64,000 nt of DNA from Paracyclopina nana (GCA_019096065.1 JAGUCH010000001.1:3782001-3846000); one strand, 5' to 3'. Positions 1-13,519 are shown, numbered from the stretch's first letter. Notes: a model not told the origin generated them from the sequence alone. A program made the numbers and translations.

Positions 1-1
1 T

Positions 2-3000
2 GAGAAGTCGGGCAACGCTCAATATTTGGCCTCGAATCGGGTCCTCATCACCAACTACGACAGAGATGCTCAAAGTGCTGTGGAAGAACATTTTAACCGA
101 GCTCTCAGCTACGCCAACAGCGAAGCTCCAGAAAAAGGTATTTCGCATTTGACACTTTTTCTTTAGCGACCGTTTTTGCTCATCTATCATTACTCATCAC
201 TACGCTGCACCGTTAGCTTCCTTAAAAGACGCCTAGACAAACATTTGGCCAGCATTTGGAACTAGATCGGATGCGGAAAAACAAAAACTGTCTCGTCAAT
301 GTCTACTAGTAGTTCTGCCGAAAGTTAAGGATACTCATGGCTCAAAGGGTCAAGCCGCGTATGAGCGGAGCTAGCTCTTGCGACACTTTTGATAAAATTG
401 GCGGAAGTTCTGTCTGACGAACCATAGTGCCGAGGTCGAAGTTGTCGTCTTCAGAGAGCTCAGATTTCTCATTTTCAAGTGCACCCTCTGAAGAGTCATA
501 GGAGCGCCATTTTTAAGGAGCTTCTCTAGAAGAGTTAACTTTTCATTTACTACTCAATTGGAAGCGAGACCTCAGGATAGAGTGGCTGAGCAACCACTAG
601 TTCTGTAAGAGCTTATCGTGAATGCACTTTTTGTGGCAATTACACGATGATAAATTAATGAAGGATTGTCAAAAATTGTCCCCCATGCGAAGAGACGACT
701 TAATCTGGAGTCGTTTGTTCTGAGCACCACCCCCACTCATGTTTTTTAGCATGAAGACTACGAGAAGAAAAATCGTTGTCTAGTAAACTGCACTCTACTT
801 ACTAAAAGAGTCTTGCATTTTCGGCCACCAATGAGTGTGAAATCCTAAAATCATTTGCGGGAATCCGATTCTTCACACTACAGTGGCTCTCTTTCTGTCA
901 CCTTGACTTGAGAAAAAATTCCTCAATGTGGGTGAAAAATGACTTACTTTGCTATCAAGGATAAGGAGTATCTCTTCCACATGTAGAACATGCATCTGTC
1001 CCGCGTTGAGAAAAGCCAAGCTGAGCAGAAATGGGAAGTGTCTGAGGAAGTGATTTGGCAGCCAGACAATTAGAATTGGTCAGACCAAACTTTTCGCTGT
1101 CAAGTCTGCAAAATGTCTTCGGCGAAGAACTAGCTCTCATTTTTTCCAGTGTATTTCTCGTCGAGCTCATTTACACCTGCTCTTGGTGGTCTAGTTCAAC
1201 ATCTGCACTTTTATGGACTCCCAGCTTTACAAAGTAATGATGACCTTCACCCAGAAACCCTAGTGAGGATCACATTACTTGTCTTCTTCCAAATTTGATA
1301 AGATGAGCAGCTTCAGAGCTTGCAAGCAAAAAAAAACTTGCTGAAGAGGAGCTCCTCAATATTAGCAAAGTGTTTCGATTATATAGTAGTAGATCGACAA
1401 ATTACGAGACGACATAGTTGTCATGCCCTCCTCATGTTTTTCAGCATTTTTCGCATTTCCAAGCCAATTAAGGAATTGAATAGGTGGCTGCTAATAGTTC
1501 AACCGGTTCATGTTCTACACAAAAAATACCATTTGAGCCATAAGGTTGTCTACACCTAAAAACAACTCAAAATTCCAGAACCGTCGTTGATTTGTTGATT
1601 TTCATCTTTTGCTGATATGGTGCTTATCAGCAAACCCAGTGTTAAGCACTTTAGGCAAGCTGGGCAAGGTTTGGAGTAAACACATTTTTGGCTCTCAAGT
1701 TTTCCACGATAGCTAGTAGAGCTCACCCCAAATACTATATGCTTCGTCTGCTCAAGACTGATGAATGTTAGGCGAAATTATCAGTGACACGCCCATAAAA
1801 TTCGAGTTGAATAAACAAAGGTGAAATTCCACCAATAGTCAGGCGAAGAAGAAGGTCGGAGCGAGGAGCGCAAATCGCCATGTTTTATCAGATAACTATT
1901 TCTGCCGAGTTTCTCGTTATTCTTTTCAGCTTGAACGGGTCCAGCAGCTTCATGGCTGGAAAAATGCGAAATGCAAAGAGTGTACCTGCTGTCAGGCCTA
2001 ATTTAAATGCTTTTGACTTTACAGCCCCCACTCCAATGAGCCAAAGAGGCTTGCCAGCGTCATTTTGGCAGCTACCTCAGCCGAATCTAAACGGCCACCA
2101 CAACCCGCTGGGCACGCCGGTCAGCAGTAGCGCGGCCGCGGCCTCATACGCTGACCTCTACTCGGATCAGCTGCAGCAGGCGGCTGCGCTTCATCAGCTG
2201 GCCGCTGAATGGCAGTACCCGTCAGCTGCTCACTCAGCTCAAACCAGTTACGCCAGCCGGTCAGCTGCCGCCGCCGCCGCTCACCCTTACAACTACAGCC
2301 GGTTTCACCAGCCGTCCTCAGCTGCTGCAGGCAGCTACTGGGCATCCCGGCTGGCGGCTGGCCAGGTCAAAGGCGAGTGGGCCCCAAGCGACTACCAGGC
2401 TGCTGCGGCCGCTGCAGCCCTCCAGGGAGCCTCAGGCCTCCATAACGCAGCTGGCGACTTTTCGCACCACTACGGGGCCGCTGCCGCTCATCACTATTCG
2501 AACATGACTGGTGAGTAACAATTTATTGGGCTGTCTGTCATTAATTCAGCTATTAGACATTATTTTGACACCATTAGAGGCCAGACGGTCACATTGTATG
2601 TGGGAAAACTGACCAGACAGCAGCATCATTCCTGCGACAACGGTCTTTTAATTGCAGTGCGTCATGTGCAGCATATTTATTTTTAAATCGATCCTAGCAT
2701 AATATGTTATATGATTCAGCCATAAAAATCAATGAATGCTACGCATCTAGTCTTGCATAGCTAATGCTAATTGTTGGGGTGACCCCTATTTCTAACAAGT
2801 GCGCGTAGCAAATCATCTTCATTTTCAATGAATCAAAAAAGTGATGCGGCAAATTCCGATTGCAGCAGGGGTTCAAATTTCTTTTTGAATCTCGAAACAG
2901 AAAAGGTTGCGCGCACACACGTGCTTTGAGATAGATCAAAAAGTGAGGGTTTTTTGAGTGTAAGTGTGGGAAAAGATGGGCTAAGCAGATTGTATCTCTT

Positions 3001-4166
3001 AGCAAAAGTAATAACAGAAAATGGAGAATTCAGCCATGATACCACTTCCATGCTCGACCGAGCGGATAATTGATTCACTTTTCAGCCAAACTTTGTCGTG
3101 TCACAGCGATATCCAAGAGAATCAATTTCTCCCCTCTAATGTCCCAAATGAAAAGCTCGGGGACACGTGCACAAGACTCATCACTTTGCCAGGGCTGGGA
3201 CACCTCCTTGAATCATGATAGGGGGATTTTAAATGCCATTCAAACGAATGCTCAATAAAATTGTGTGCGAGGGACATGCTCTTTGCTAGCAGCAGTACAC
3301 TTGTTCACGTTACGTACATCTGCACAGTTGGAATGCAAAAACACAATCTGCAATGTCTTCTCTGCTATGTTTTCTAAAATTAGGCTGGCGATTTTGCGCT
3401 GCGCAATACATTACAGTGATACCAATATGAAAATAAGACGGCTGATCGCAGCTGGGTAACGGAGAAATAGAGAAGGGACATAAATTTGTCGACATTTCTA
3501 TAGTAGTCTAGTTATAATGCATGAATAATCAGAGAATTCAACCCCCATCATGTGAGGTGTGATAAATTGTAGCGATTTGCATATATTGGCTTGTAGCTTT
3601 CACTATTATTTGCCTTCGCCAGAATTGGTGTATTAGTAGCTAAAATCGTTTGGATATTTGACGGTTGCTTGTCGGATTGTTGACTCTATTGTCACTGAAT
3701 TTAATACTTGAGTGGAGAGATCATGAAAAACTGATGATGATCCGATTGAACGGATTAAATATGATGATGTCATGTGACAAATATGGGCTCAACCACCACG
3801 TGCTCCATTTTCCACATCTGGCTGCACATTATGGGCAAAACACATCAATTTTCATGCACCTCTCTAAATAATTATAGCTTGGTGACATCCCTTTATCGGC
3901 AATGTTTGTCCAGTCAAATGTACAAGGAACATTTTTGGGTCAGCTCATTTGGCTCAGTGTGGTTGGCAATTACACCCTCTATTCAGAAAAAAGATGATGA
4001 TTGTTAAAGTTTTGTCAAGCATCATATTTCAGGAATTTCTCGCGTTCCATTCAAATTGTTCGAGTCATCATTGATTGTGTTGCTAACTATTTCCTCCTTT
4101 TTTCCAGGCTTGGAGAGCTCAATGCAAGATTCTGGCAAAGAACTCTATTGGCCCACCAGTTTTTGA
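2..4166 (+). CDS. vg: Vestigial-like transcription cofactor, paralog A (5' end outside window)
   Basis: Nuclear cofactor expected to bind Scalloped/TEAD through a Tondu domain. Hand-spliced exons are 2-137 (5' end cut by the window), 2025-2510 and 4108-4166, giving 226 residues. Both introns are phase 1: donor gtattt with acceptor tttacag, then donor gtgagt with acceptor tttccag. The first exon encodes the Tondu core (NAQYLASNRVLITNY then EEHFNRALSYAN). The second opens with APTPMSQRGLPASFW, the block that follows Tondu in vestigial, and continues with Ala/His/Tyr-rich sequence including two poly-Ala runs. The last exon encodes only GLESSMQDSGKELYW plus PTSF and a stop. The Tondu core departs from the usual form: CVV is RVL and YSGD is YDRD. 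It lies tail-to-tail with paralog B at 25.4-28.6 kb. Identity is firm; the N-terminus is not visible. Confidence 0.85.
138..2024 (+). other. Intron of vgA (1.9 kb)
   Basis: Sequence between the Tondu exon and the PMSQR exon. No supported gene, repeat or motif was seen. An open frame runs through the acceptor from 1880, but its first 48 codons are intronic and do not look like vestigial. Confidence 0.7.
2511..4107 (+). other. Intron of vgA (1.6 kb)
   Basis: Lies between the large Ala/His-rich exon and the 59-nt terminal exon. Several short open frames are present without splice support. No repeat recognised. Confidence 0.65.
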
Positions 4167-4385
4167 TGATGCGAAGCCCCCATGATCAGCTGATATTGAT
4201 CTCAACTACTTTTCAAGAATCATTTGCGACATGCGAGAGTGTTTTTCGGCGCCAGTTCCTAGTCACACAAAGTGCAGAGATACAACAGACTCTAGATGGC
4301 GTTAGCATATATTGTTGATCGTTTAACAGAAGGAAAAAAAAGTTCAGTGTACTATACCAACCACATTCTACTGCTATTTCATTAG

Positions 4386-4391
4386 AATAAA
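4386..4391 (+). terminator. Poly(A) signal for vgA
   Basis: AATAAA 220 nt after the vgA stop codon; the first such hexamer downstream on this strand. Confidence 0.45.
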
Positions 4392-5917
4392 TAGAAATCT
4401 GTGAAATCTGTCTTGACTGCTTCCAAAGCCAGACGAGTGCAGGTGATGGTGGGTAAATTCCTAAGGAGGAGGCTGATTTCTGAATTCTTGATTTGGCCAA
4501 GATTTTTTTCGGTGAACCGACGACGATTGCGACCTCAGATAGAAAAATAGTTCAGATGTCTTCGACTACTGTGCCATTCCTGGCATCGTTTTCCCCGCTT
4601 ACTTCCCACGGCCAAGCGATGATCCTTTACTGCAGAGGCGACTCTGCTCATGGTTTTAGAAAATAGACCCACCTGAAGTTCTCACACACGTCACTGGTCT
4701 CGAACTAGGCATTCCATCAATTCCAGCTTGATACTACTACAAATGGATAGATGATGGCACTCATAAATAATACCTTTCCGTTGAATACCGACATTCAAGG
4801 TCCTGCGTATCAAAATGTTAGCTCAATGTCACATCATCTCGAGAGACGTTTTGCTTGCTACTCCACAGATTTGCCGCTCTACTTACTCGTGTGCATATCA
4901 TGGTCGGATCTGTTGTTCCATCTTGCAGGGAAAGAGGAATGGCTACTTCACAATAGAGACAAAAGTTAGCATCTGTTGGCTACAAATCACCCACGGTCGA
5001 TGGAAGAACTCTGCAAGGAGAGTCTCTGTAAAAAAAACGCTTGAAACAAGAAAAGCTCTTCGATTCTCGCAAGGAGAACCTTATCATGTGCTAGTACTAT
5101 GTGAAGCGTTAATGAGGCGAAAATTAAGCTCTCTCTCTACGAGCAAAAGCTGTGCACAAAATTGGAGCTGAGAGACGTATGTGCGCCCTTGGGACGAGCG
5201 TAACAGCACAAGTGAAGACAGCTAATCTCATTCTTTAAGTTCACCCAATTAAACTTTGGAAAGCACTCGCGAACATCGGCAATCATCACTTCCAGAGCGT
5301 CTCGATGTCAAAAGATGGATGCCACTTGATGCGACAGTGAAAGCGTGCACTTATCGCAACGTAGACGCGATAGCATATATAGCAGTGCAAGTAAAATAGA
5401 AAGCCCATGAATCAAATGTATTTGCTTCAATCTTAATGAGCTACGCACCATGAGGACCCATGCCCATAAAGTAACTTACGACTCGAGTCATCTGCTTCGC
5501 ATCACCGACTTCTTTGTCCCAAGAAAGCTACTCAAGTCGAACTGAAGTTCGCTGCGCTGCTATAGCTTCGGCGGTGTGTATCAGTTAGTACCTTTCAGTC
5601 ATAATACTAGTCCCGTATGCTGCAACAGCAGAGGGCCATGTATCACTCAACACCCGAAAACTGACTAATTTAATGGACACGAAATGGAGGCATGATATTT
5701 CAAATGTCACTTTCCAGGTCAGCCACGGGGTGCCTGCAGGCTATGAAAAAGTCGCCGCAGTTTTTTGTCCCTGCTGCGCCACCCTGGCATGTGGGGCCCA
5801 AAATTACGACAGTTATGGCTTGTTTTTGATCCTGGAAAAATGAGGAAAATGCAAACAATGCTGTTTGACACGTGCCTCCGCCTATGCTAGTCACCAATCG
5901 TTGAATCACTTACCCCC

Positions 5918-5967
5918 CGCGGGCGCGCGGGCGCGTCAGCTGACCGCTTGTGCGCGCAACAGCTGAC
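5918..5967. promoter_or_regulatory. GC-rich patch with two CAGCTG E-boxes
   Basis: A short run made almost entirely of C, G and CpG, unlike the AT-rich surroundings. It is followed by the palindrome GTCAGCTGAC at 5935-5944 and a second CAGCTGAC at 5960-5967. E-boxes of this form bind bHLH factors. It sits about 160 bp upstream of a TATA/initiator pair, so a proximal promoter is a reasonable reading. Confidence 0.35.
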
Positions 5968-6097
5968 ACTCAGACGAACGAAGGTAATTTACTTTGTGCG
6001 TCTAATATTGAAGATTTAATGTTGACACGGTAATTATGTCACGAGAGCTAGGAGAATATCCAGCAGCAGCTATATAGCGGGGGAAATGTGTGGGGGC

Positions 6098-6127
6098 TAT
6101 AAATCTCTCGCGGTAGCTACATCAGTT
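6098..6127 (+). promoter_or_regulatory. Candidate core promoter (TATA + initiator)
   Basis: TATAAAT at 6098-6104 is followed by ATCAGTT at 6121-6127. The arthropod initiator consensus is TCAGT, with the A as start site. TATA-to-A spacing is 26 nt, slightly short. No ORF begins nearby, so it would drive either a non-coding RNA or a 5' UTR exon of the transporter 3.2 kb downstream. The link is inferred. Confidence 0.3.
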
Positions 6128-9100
6128 GGAGAACTTCTCTCTGTCTGTATCTGCATCAGAAATCTTAGTCTAATGACCTGAAATTAGACTTTGAGGCCGT
6201 TCACAGCTATAAGATCTAGGCAATTTTTCCACGTCTCATAGCCCGCAAGTTTGCACGTACAATCGCCAATACGTCTTGCTTTCCAGCGGCCGTTTCAGCT
6301 GTCACCGTTTCCCTTCACGAAATCGCTCAGCTAGTCTCAAAGTTGCAGAGTAAACCGACTGAGAGTCGATCGGGCATCATGATCATGAAATAGGGTTTTT
6401 TATTCCCTTGTTAAAACACGACTGGCCAAGAATACAGTAGCAACTTCTTCTCGTGCAGCGCACTACTTGAAACCCCAGCCATATAAGCGAGCTCGAGCGG
6501 CAGGAGCATCAAGCAAGCAAGAAAAGTCAATAAAAATTCCTTAGCCCGTTTTTTTCGCAAAGGGAGATCACTTTTCTTGTCTGCTGCTGTTGTAGTCTTC
6601 GCATATGGCAGGATCAGGAAAAACAATCTGGCTGAAGAAGGAGGAGAAGTTCTGAATCTAGATCCCCCTGTTTTACGTCTGAGTTAAGTCTGCGAACTGG
6701 AAATTTCGTCTAAGTACTCACAAAACGTATGGCCAAGTTGGCATGAATCTGACATGGGGCAAACATAAAGTGTCATGTAACCCAGCAGTAAATTGAGTTC
6801 TCCAGTCCCTTGTAAATGGTCTTAATCATGATGATGATCGCGATACAACCGCGAATTTAAGGGACTCTCAAACCATACGAATGTCTTGATCTGACCACAA
6901 GTCCACAACTTGAAACTTGACCTCATGATTTTCACACACAGATAACCATAACAAAACTGAGCTGCTGCTGCTCGGTCCAGCAAAATTACTAATTGGATCA
7001 TGATGGCGAAGATCTCTTACGTGGAAAAAAAGAGCACACAACAGTGGAAATTAAGATATACTTGTGACACTCGATATCTGGCTTTTCTCCCTTTTGTGGG
7101 CGGTCGCAAAATTGCCATTCCTTGAATTGTTCGAAAGGCCAACAACAGCAGTTAATGCATGCAGAAAACACCCCCATAACGTGAATGTTTTTGCCGCGCA
7201 CTCCTGTTCAAATTTCAAAACTCACACCTTAAAGAATTCCCAAACAATTCCTGGCGCAGCCATAGTAAAGCGATGAATTACGATGGCCAAAAAAGAGGGC
7301 ATTTTTCTGCTGCACTTATTAACAGGATAGATTGGCTGACACGAAAAACTCGTGTACTAGATTGAATAATGAATTTTTAAACGCATTTCCGGAGTGTCTT
7401 GAGAAATTAAAAGATTCCACCTCATTCAAGAGTGTAGACTGTCCTGAAAATGTGCCCAAAAAACTACGCCCCTTGTCGCACGTCGACAAGATTGCATCCT
7501 TTGACCGTAAGATAATGTGATCTTTCCCTTCTTATGCTTCAGTTTGCCCATCGATTTTCGTGGACTTTGATTAACGAGCCAAACTTGGCTAAAAGGCAGC
7601 CATTAGCAAAAATCATATTCAATAAAAACACTTTTATTGCAAACTCCCTTATGGAGCCTTCTGCACTTCAAACAATGGAGTATATACATTGTGACCAAAG
7701 AGCAATTTTCCCACGCATTCCTCGGTACCTAGGCATTATACAGCAAGTCCCAGCAATTTTGGTCAACAACTTTTTACTGCACAGTTCAAAGGTCGACCCA
7801 AAGCTACTAAAGAGTATCAGTAAAAGCCCATCAAAGGTACAAACCAAGGAAGAGATCTTTAGGGACTAACAGCTAATAAATTACCAAGAGTGGCTTTAAA
7901 AATCAGCTCCACCAACAAGCTTTTAAAGATAATATCCTACAGAGCTCATGGAGATCAAGCCTTTCTCTGTTGGTGATTTTTTATTGAAATCACCATATCT
8001 ACTTTGATAACAGCAACCACTTTATGGACGAAAATTGGTGGGACGCAGAGTATGTGATATGGGCTTCCAGTTGTCTACTCTGCGCTCCAAGACAATCATC
8101 AAGAGGGTAGCCAAGCTTGGTAGGGCCAGCTGAAAAACAGCCAGTTTGGCATTTGATCCTTCTCTGGTCTATTGTAATGGTACAATTAGTTATAGCATTC
8201 CCTGATTAGAGCTAGAGTTAACGACGGTAAATGACAAAGTATGCGCCCAGCATTCCTGGCTTGCTCTAATTAATAGCATCAATCCAGAGAGCACGACAGA
8301 AAATGCTTATTTGATTGGAATGCTGCGTTCTTAATATATTATATCTTGGTTTAACCAGACAAGTGTCATCTCGCTGCAATTTCCAAGCACGTAGCGCATA
8401 CCTTAATAATGCCAAATCGGAACATTCCAAATTGAATCTGTCAACTCTTACTTTATTTATGAAAATGAAAACAAGTCGACGTTGCTCGTTTTCTTTAGTA
8501 TAGAAAATGGCTATTTTTCTCAAAAAATGTAGGCCAGTTTTGGCTTTTTCTGAATACAACAGACCATTTTCTTAGGGGTAGCATAACATAACCCTTCTAG
8601 CGAAAAACTGAGCTGGTTGCTAAATTAGCTACTCCTGAGCTCCTAAGCTAACTGGGAAAAAGTGCGCTGTTAGTGCTGAACAAAGCAACGATACTGAACA
8701 GCAACATATCAGTATTTTTATAGTACGGTGCAAAGAGCAAGAGTAATGAGACAAAACTGGGCTTCCTAAAGCAGCCATTAATTCATCTCAAGATCGAGTG
8801 TGGCTTTTACCAAACCCTTTTAGGCAACTTCAACACCGGATTAGCATGCGGTTGAAAAACTGGATTCCTAGCAATCTTGGAAAACTGATCTTAGCCCTTA
8901 TGAAGACGTATTGAGCTACTACTTCTCACATTCTTCTCGGGACCGGGGGAAAATGGCGAGATTTCTTTAGTGTCAATTCATAAAAGTGCCTCATTAATTT
9001 TTCCTCAGCAGTCCAGCTGCTTCTGCACTAAATCAATTGGCCTACAATTGGCGCAAAAAGTGGGAACTCATTTTGCACTCTACGCTACTGTTGCTGCTTC

Positions 9101-9322
9101 TATCCTTAACGACTGCTTGGCCAGTTAGCAAGGCCAACTTAAGCATATAATTTATAAGAATGGATTTTAGAGAACTGTAGTATTTTGCTGAATCCCTTGT
9201 TTTTGTTGGAAGATGTCATTATACTAGCAATTAAGGATGCTAGTCAGAAGGCAAGAGCTGTCGCAAGAACGAGTATAGCTCTGGCCCAATTTAAACTCGT
9301 TTCTTTTAGCTCCAGTTCCACA

Positions 9323-10455
9323 ATGCTCGAGCACGAGGATGAAGCTCCGCTGATAGCTGAGGAAAGTAATACTGTAATCAGTGATGGCAGTAGCCAGAGA
9401 AAAAAAGTCATCGGTGGCTTCCTGGCTGTAATGGCAGGATTCACATTCACGTGGTACAGCTTCCTGATCAAGACCTTGCAATTAGATTTTGTGGACGTGG
9501 TGTTTCTCAGATCAGTGCTGCAAATGGTGATTTTTGGCCTACTTGTCTCGTTCTCCAGCCAATCTTTTTGGCCCCAAAAAGGCTCCTACGAATCAAAGAA
9601 AGAGTACCTCACCGATTGCTGCCTTCTGCTTTTCCAAGTAAGTTGCTGCAAACGCTGTTTTTTATGCATGAAAAACAATTTCGATTGTAGGGCTTGTGCA
9701 CCGGAGGAATCATGCTTTTTGGGCTGATGGCCGTTACATTCATACCAATAGGAGACGCCATTACTGTGATTTACTTTGCGCCATTCTTCACCATGATACT
9801 TGCAGCCATATTCCTGGGCCATAGGCTTCGCCTGTATAAAGTGACGTTTGCATCTCTCCTCACTTGCGGCATCATCCTTGTAGTGAGACCCCCATTTATA
9901 TTCTCAAGCTACTCAACTTGCACAAGCGACTCTTCAGTGACGGAAAAAGCGACAGCAGCTAGCAGCAAGGATGACGTTCACGATTTGCATTACTACCTTG
10001 GCGTGTTGGCTGGGCTAGCTGGGGCCTTAACCGCATCTCTGCTGACGGTGACAGTTAACCGGTTGAAGAATTTCAGCCAAAATGTGCTCATATTTTACGG
10101 TGGAATCGGAGCGCTGATCAGTGTGTTGATCTGCTTCAGCTTTGATGAAAAAAGCAAAATCTTCCACGACTTCACGAATGCAAATTTTCCACAACTTCTT
10201 CTACTGACTTCCATTGGTTTGATAGCCTGTTTCATGTCAATGAAGTCGTTCCAACTGGTGTCTCCTGCTGTCGCATCAGTTTTGATGTCCTTGGAAATCA
10301 TTTTCTCCTACATGGTTCAAGCTGTTGTGCAGCAAGATATGCCAACGGCAACGACGCTCGGAGGTGGATTCTTGGTCATTCTTAGTGCCATTTTTATCCC
10401 CATTGAAAGTATAATTGTTAACCGATTGCCATCTCCGCTCAAAAATATATTTTGA
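9323..10455 (+). CDS. EamA/DMT-superfamily transporter, SLC35G-like
   Basis: Polytopic membrane transporter of the drug/metabolite superfamily; the substrate is not known for most SLC35G members. Exons 9323-9637 and 9691-10455 give 359 residues, with a 53-nt phase-0 intron (gtaagt ... ttgtag). The start is placed at the ATG opening MLEHEDEAPLIAEE, an acidic cytosolic N-terminus. An in-frame ATG at 9185 lies upstream of an acceptor-like tract and is less likely. Two EamA repeats are visible, each about five hydrophobic helices. The first starts near residue 30 (GGFLAVMAGFTFTWYSF) and carries FLRSVLQ. The second starts near residue 186 (YLGVLAGLAGALTASLL). The repeats are joined by a Ser/Thr-rich charged loop. 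Length fits the family. It is isolated from other genes by several kb on each side. Confidence 0.82.
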
Positions 10456-12004
10456 AAATATAATAATTGCCTAAAAAGCGTGTGGATATGGCGGCGTATG
10501 TCGTTAGTCAATTACGAAGATCGAGACTCGGATGCTCGTAAATTCAAGAAGCCTAGACCACCCGCGGAGGCTTGACACTTTAAGATTCTGGTGACTACTC
10601 CTTGTTTTACTACCGTGGAAAACCTGAAAAAACCTTTGATCTCCGCCAGCCACGTCCAATAGTGCACTGTTCAAAGAATAGATATTCACTTCGACATTAT
10701 CAGCTCGTAAAAAGGTTGCTGTCGTCTCTCTCTTTTTTAAATGAGCAGCATTTTGGTGACCACACATCTCGCTTTTTGGCCAAAGTGCATCTTCCTACAA
10801 AGGAGCTTTGTGTTTTGGGTCTGAGGCATTTGAAAATCATCTATCTGGTTTTACAACAAGTGAAAATTCTATTTTTGGAGAGTCTCTATTACACACTCTG
10901 ACTGCTGCTGAAGGCTGAAATCATTTGTCTGATGAGAGAGATAGGCAGATGAAAAGAATATATGCTAAGCATAGTACAGTTGTTGTTTGAGAAACTGAAG
11001 GTATATGCCGTGACAAATGACCTTTGAAGAAATGACCCAAACATGTGAGACAATTTCCCATAACTCGAGTTAAAGGAAAGACAAAACTACTTCTATTGAT
11101 TGGAGGAGACAGCCTGTGAGAGAATTGGGAAACTTCTATAATTGGACATAATGACCCCACAACGAGTCGACATCTCTTGAAAACTTCAGTAGGCACAAAA
11201 GATGCATCTTCACCAGTAGAAATGCCTGTGGTTCCCTAATATTTTTGTGTGCTTTCAGTTGATAGCCTCCTCATTGTCGAGACACTTGAAAGCATCTAGA
11301 AAATGAAATAGAGGGAAGGTTTAAGAGTTTTGAGCATTCCTAGCAGCAACACGGGTAATTTACCGAAAAAATGGCGTCTATCTGAGTAAATTAGGCTCGT
11401 GTTGGGAACCAAAGCAATATGCGAGAAAAAGGCTGATTTCTGCTGCAGATTTTGAAGTCTTGAGTAATGACTCGAAACAGCGTGCTTGAAGATACTCAAA
11501 GAAGCCAGCTCATTTTCTCAGGTGGCGCAATGAAAGATGAAAGATTTTTCAGAGGCTACTCAAGGGATGAATGACAAGACAGCAGTCTTTGGACAGTTAG
11601 TCACAATACGCTAGCTGAAAGACGTGCGATTTGGGCCAGAAAATGACCATTTTTCCCACGAGGAAGAGCAGCAAGGGAGGCTATAGAGAAGATGCTTGTT
11701 CTTACTAATTCATTTCTCATTTGCTCTCTTTTTTGCTTGGCAAAATCAGAATTTCTGACACCTTCCCGTATGCGCACGCGAGCAATGCTGAGAATTATGG
11801 CGGTTATCTTAGTAATGCAGCTTGAAAACTTTACGAGAAGCCGGAATGTCCCAAAAGATGCGTCGTACGTGCGAAGTAGCACGCGTGGTATTTTGTATTA
11901 TACACGTTGGTAATTTGAGAACGCTTCTAAAGTCGCAAACGGTCAAATTCGTCGCTTCTATGATAACCAAACCTCACTTCGTCCATTTATCTCTCTTTGC
12001 CTTC
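10456..12004. other. Intergenic, 1.5 kb
   Basis: Between the transporter and the repeat element. Short open frames occur on both strands without splice sites or recognisable protein motifs. Nothing further seen. Confidence 0.6.
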
Positions 12005-12526
12005 CCCAACCAAACAAATGATCCGTAGTTTATCCGTAGTAAACGGATCTGAAAATTAAAAATGTTAATTTTTAAAAAATATCCTCACATATTTATTCTC
12101 CATGGTATTTAGTATACACAAATGTAATTTTTACTTAAATATCATTTCAAACATAAGAGATATGATTTTTTTTAAAACTTGATTTTGCGTCATTTTGGCT
12201 CTTTGACAGACTCTTCTAATTTTTTAGGAAACCAATTTTTTTCAACTTATATCATGTTGCTAGGATCAAGCAAAGAAAAATAATTGATTTTTTTAATATT
12301 GTTAATTTTTTAAGTCAGTATTATTAAAGTATTAAATTAGGTTTTGACAGTTGTACTACTTATATACTACTGTAAAATTTTTATCAGTAGTAGGAATAAA
12401 TTTTATTTGCCATACATATATATATTAAATCAGTATTTAATCCATTTACTACTTATTTTGAAATCTGTTTTTTATCAGTATTCACGTTCAAGTTAATTAA
12501 TAATTATTTGCGTATTATATCTGTAG

Positions 12527-13065
12527 GAAATCAGTCTGAACCTGATTTACTGCAGCAGTAGTAATTCGGTGAAGTACAACTTTTCACATGGCTGTTGCCA
12601 CCAGTCTTATATCAGCAGATAACACATTATCTACTGCCACCTAACTCGGTAGTTCCCCAGTGCATCCTTGCTAAAAAATCTGTACTAAATCAGTTTGAAA
12701 TCAGTCTGAACCGGATTTACTGCAGCAGTAGTAATTCGGTGAAGTGCAATTTTTTACATGGCTGTCGCCACCTGTCTTATATCGGCAGTTAATACATGAT
12801 CTACTGCCACCTTACTTGGTAGTTCCCCAGTGCATCCTTGCTAAAAAATCTGTACTAAATCAGTTTGAAATCAGTCTGAACCGGATTTACTGCAGCAGTA
12901 GTAATTCAGTGAAGTGCAACTTTTCACATGGCTGTAGCCACCAGTCTTATATCAGCAGATAACACATTATCTACTGCCACCTAACTCGCTAGTGCGCTTT
13001 TTCATCCTTGCTAAAAAATCTGTACTAAATCAGTTTGAAATCAGTCTGAACCGGATTTACTTGGT
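12527..13065. repeat. 170-bp tandem repeat, three copies plus a partial
   Basis: Units begin at 12527, 12697 and 12867, each with GAAATCAGTCTGAAC, with exact 170-bp spacing. A fourth partial unit starts at 13037 and stops matching after about 29 bp. Copies differ by scattered substitutions. Each contains CTGCAGCAGTAGTAATTC and ends CTGTACTAAATCAGTTT. Similar parallel frames in adjacent copies are a by-product of the repeat and not genes. Confidence 0.92.
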
Positions 13066-13519
13066 CAGTTGTAAATCAGTATTTTATCTGTTTTCATGAA
13101 TTAAATTTAGTAAACTATTCAGAGATGGCGCTGATTACATATCATTATATTGTGAAAATTGTCTTGTAAATTAACTTTTGTTGAGTTGTAGATTTTGAAA
13201 AAAAGTATTAATAGTTTTTAGCTATAAGTCTCTAAATATGCTATTGAAAATAGCATTCATGCTTATTTTTGAATAAATAAGTAAAACTTTATAAAAAAAT
13301 CAAATGTATTTGTCAGGAAAGAAGGTATTGCCTAAAGTGCTTATAATTGAAATAACCATATATATGATTACCAATCGTTTAGTCTGATGAATGGAACAAG
13401 TTCTCTTAAGTGGAGAATTGAGTCATCAAATCTAAGGCATGCAAAGTTCCTAATTGTGCGCTTTATTAAATGATTTAAATATATGTCATTGCAAATCTCC
13501 GTCAAAAAACAGATAGATT

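Larger units (their letters stand above)
4392..9322. other. Intergenic, 4.9 kb, between vgA and the EamA transporter
   Basis: No protein-like open frame with splice support. The only clear structure is a GC-rich patch with two CAGCTG E-boxes followed by a TATA/initiator pair at 5.9-6.13 kb. Upstream exons of the transporter (5' UTR) may lie here; an acceptor-like ttcttttag ends 14 nt before the chosen transporter ATG. Confidence 0.5.

Noticed and set aside
12595-12962. Overlapping plus-strand frames with nearly identical sequence
   Set aside because: Produced by the 170-bp tandem repeat; no biological protein.
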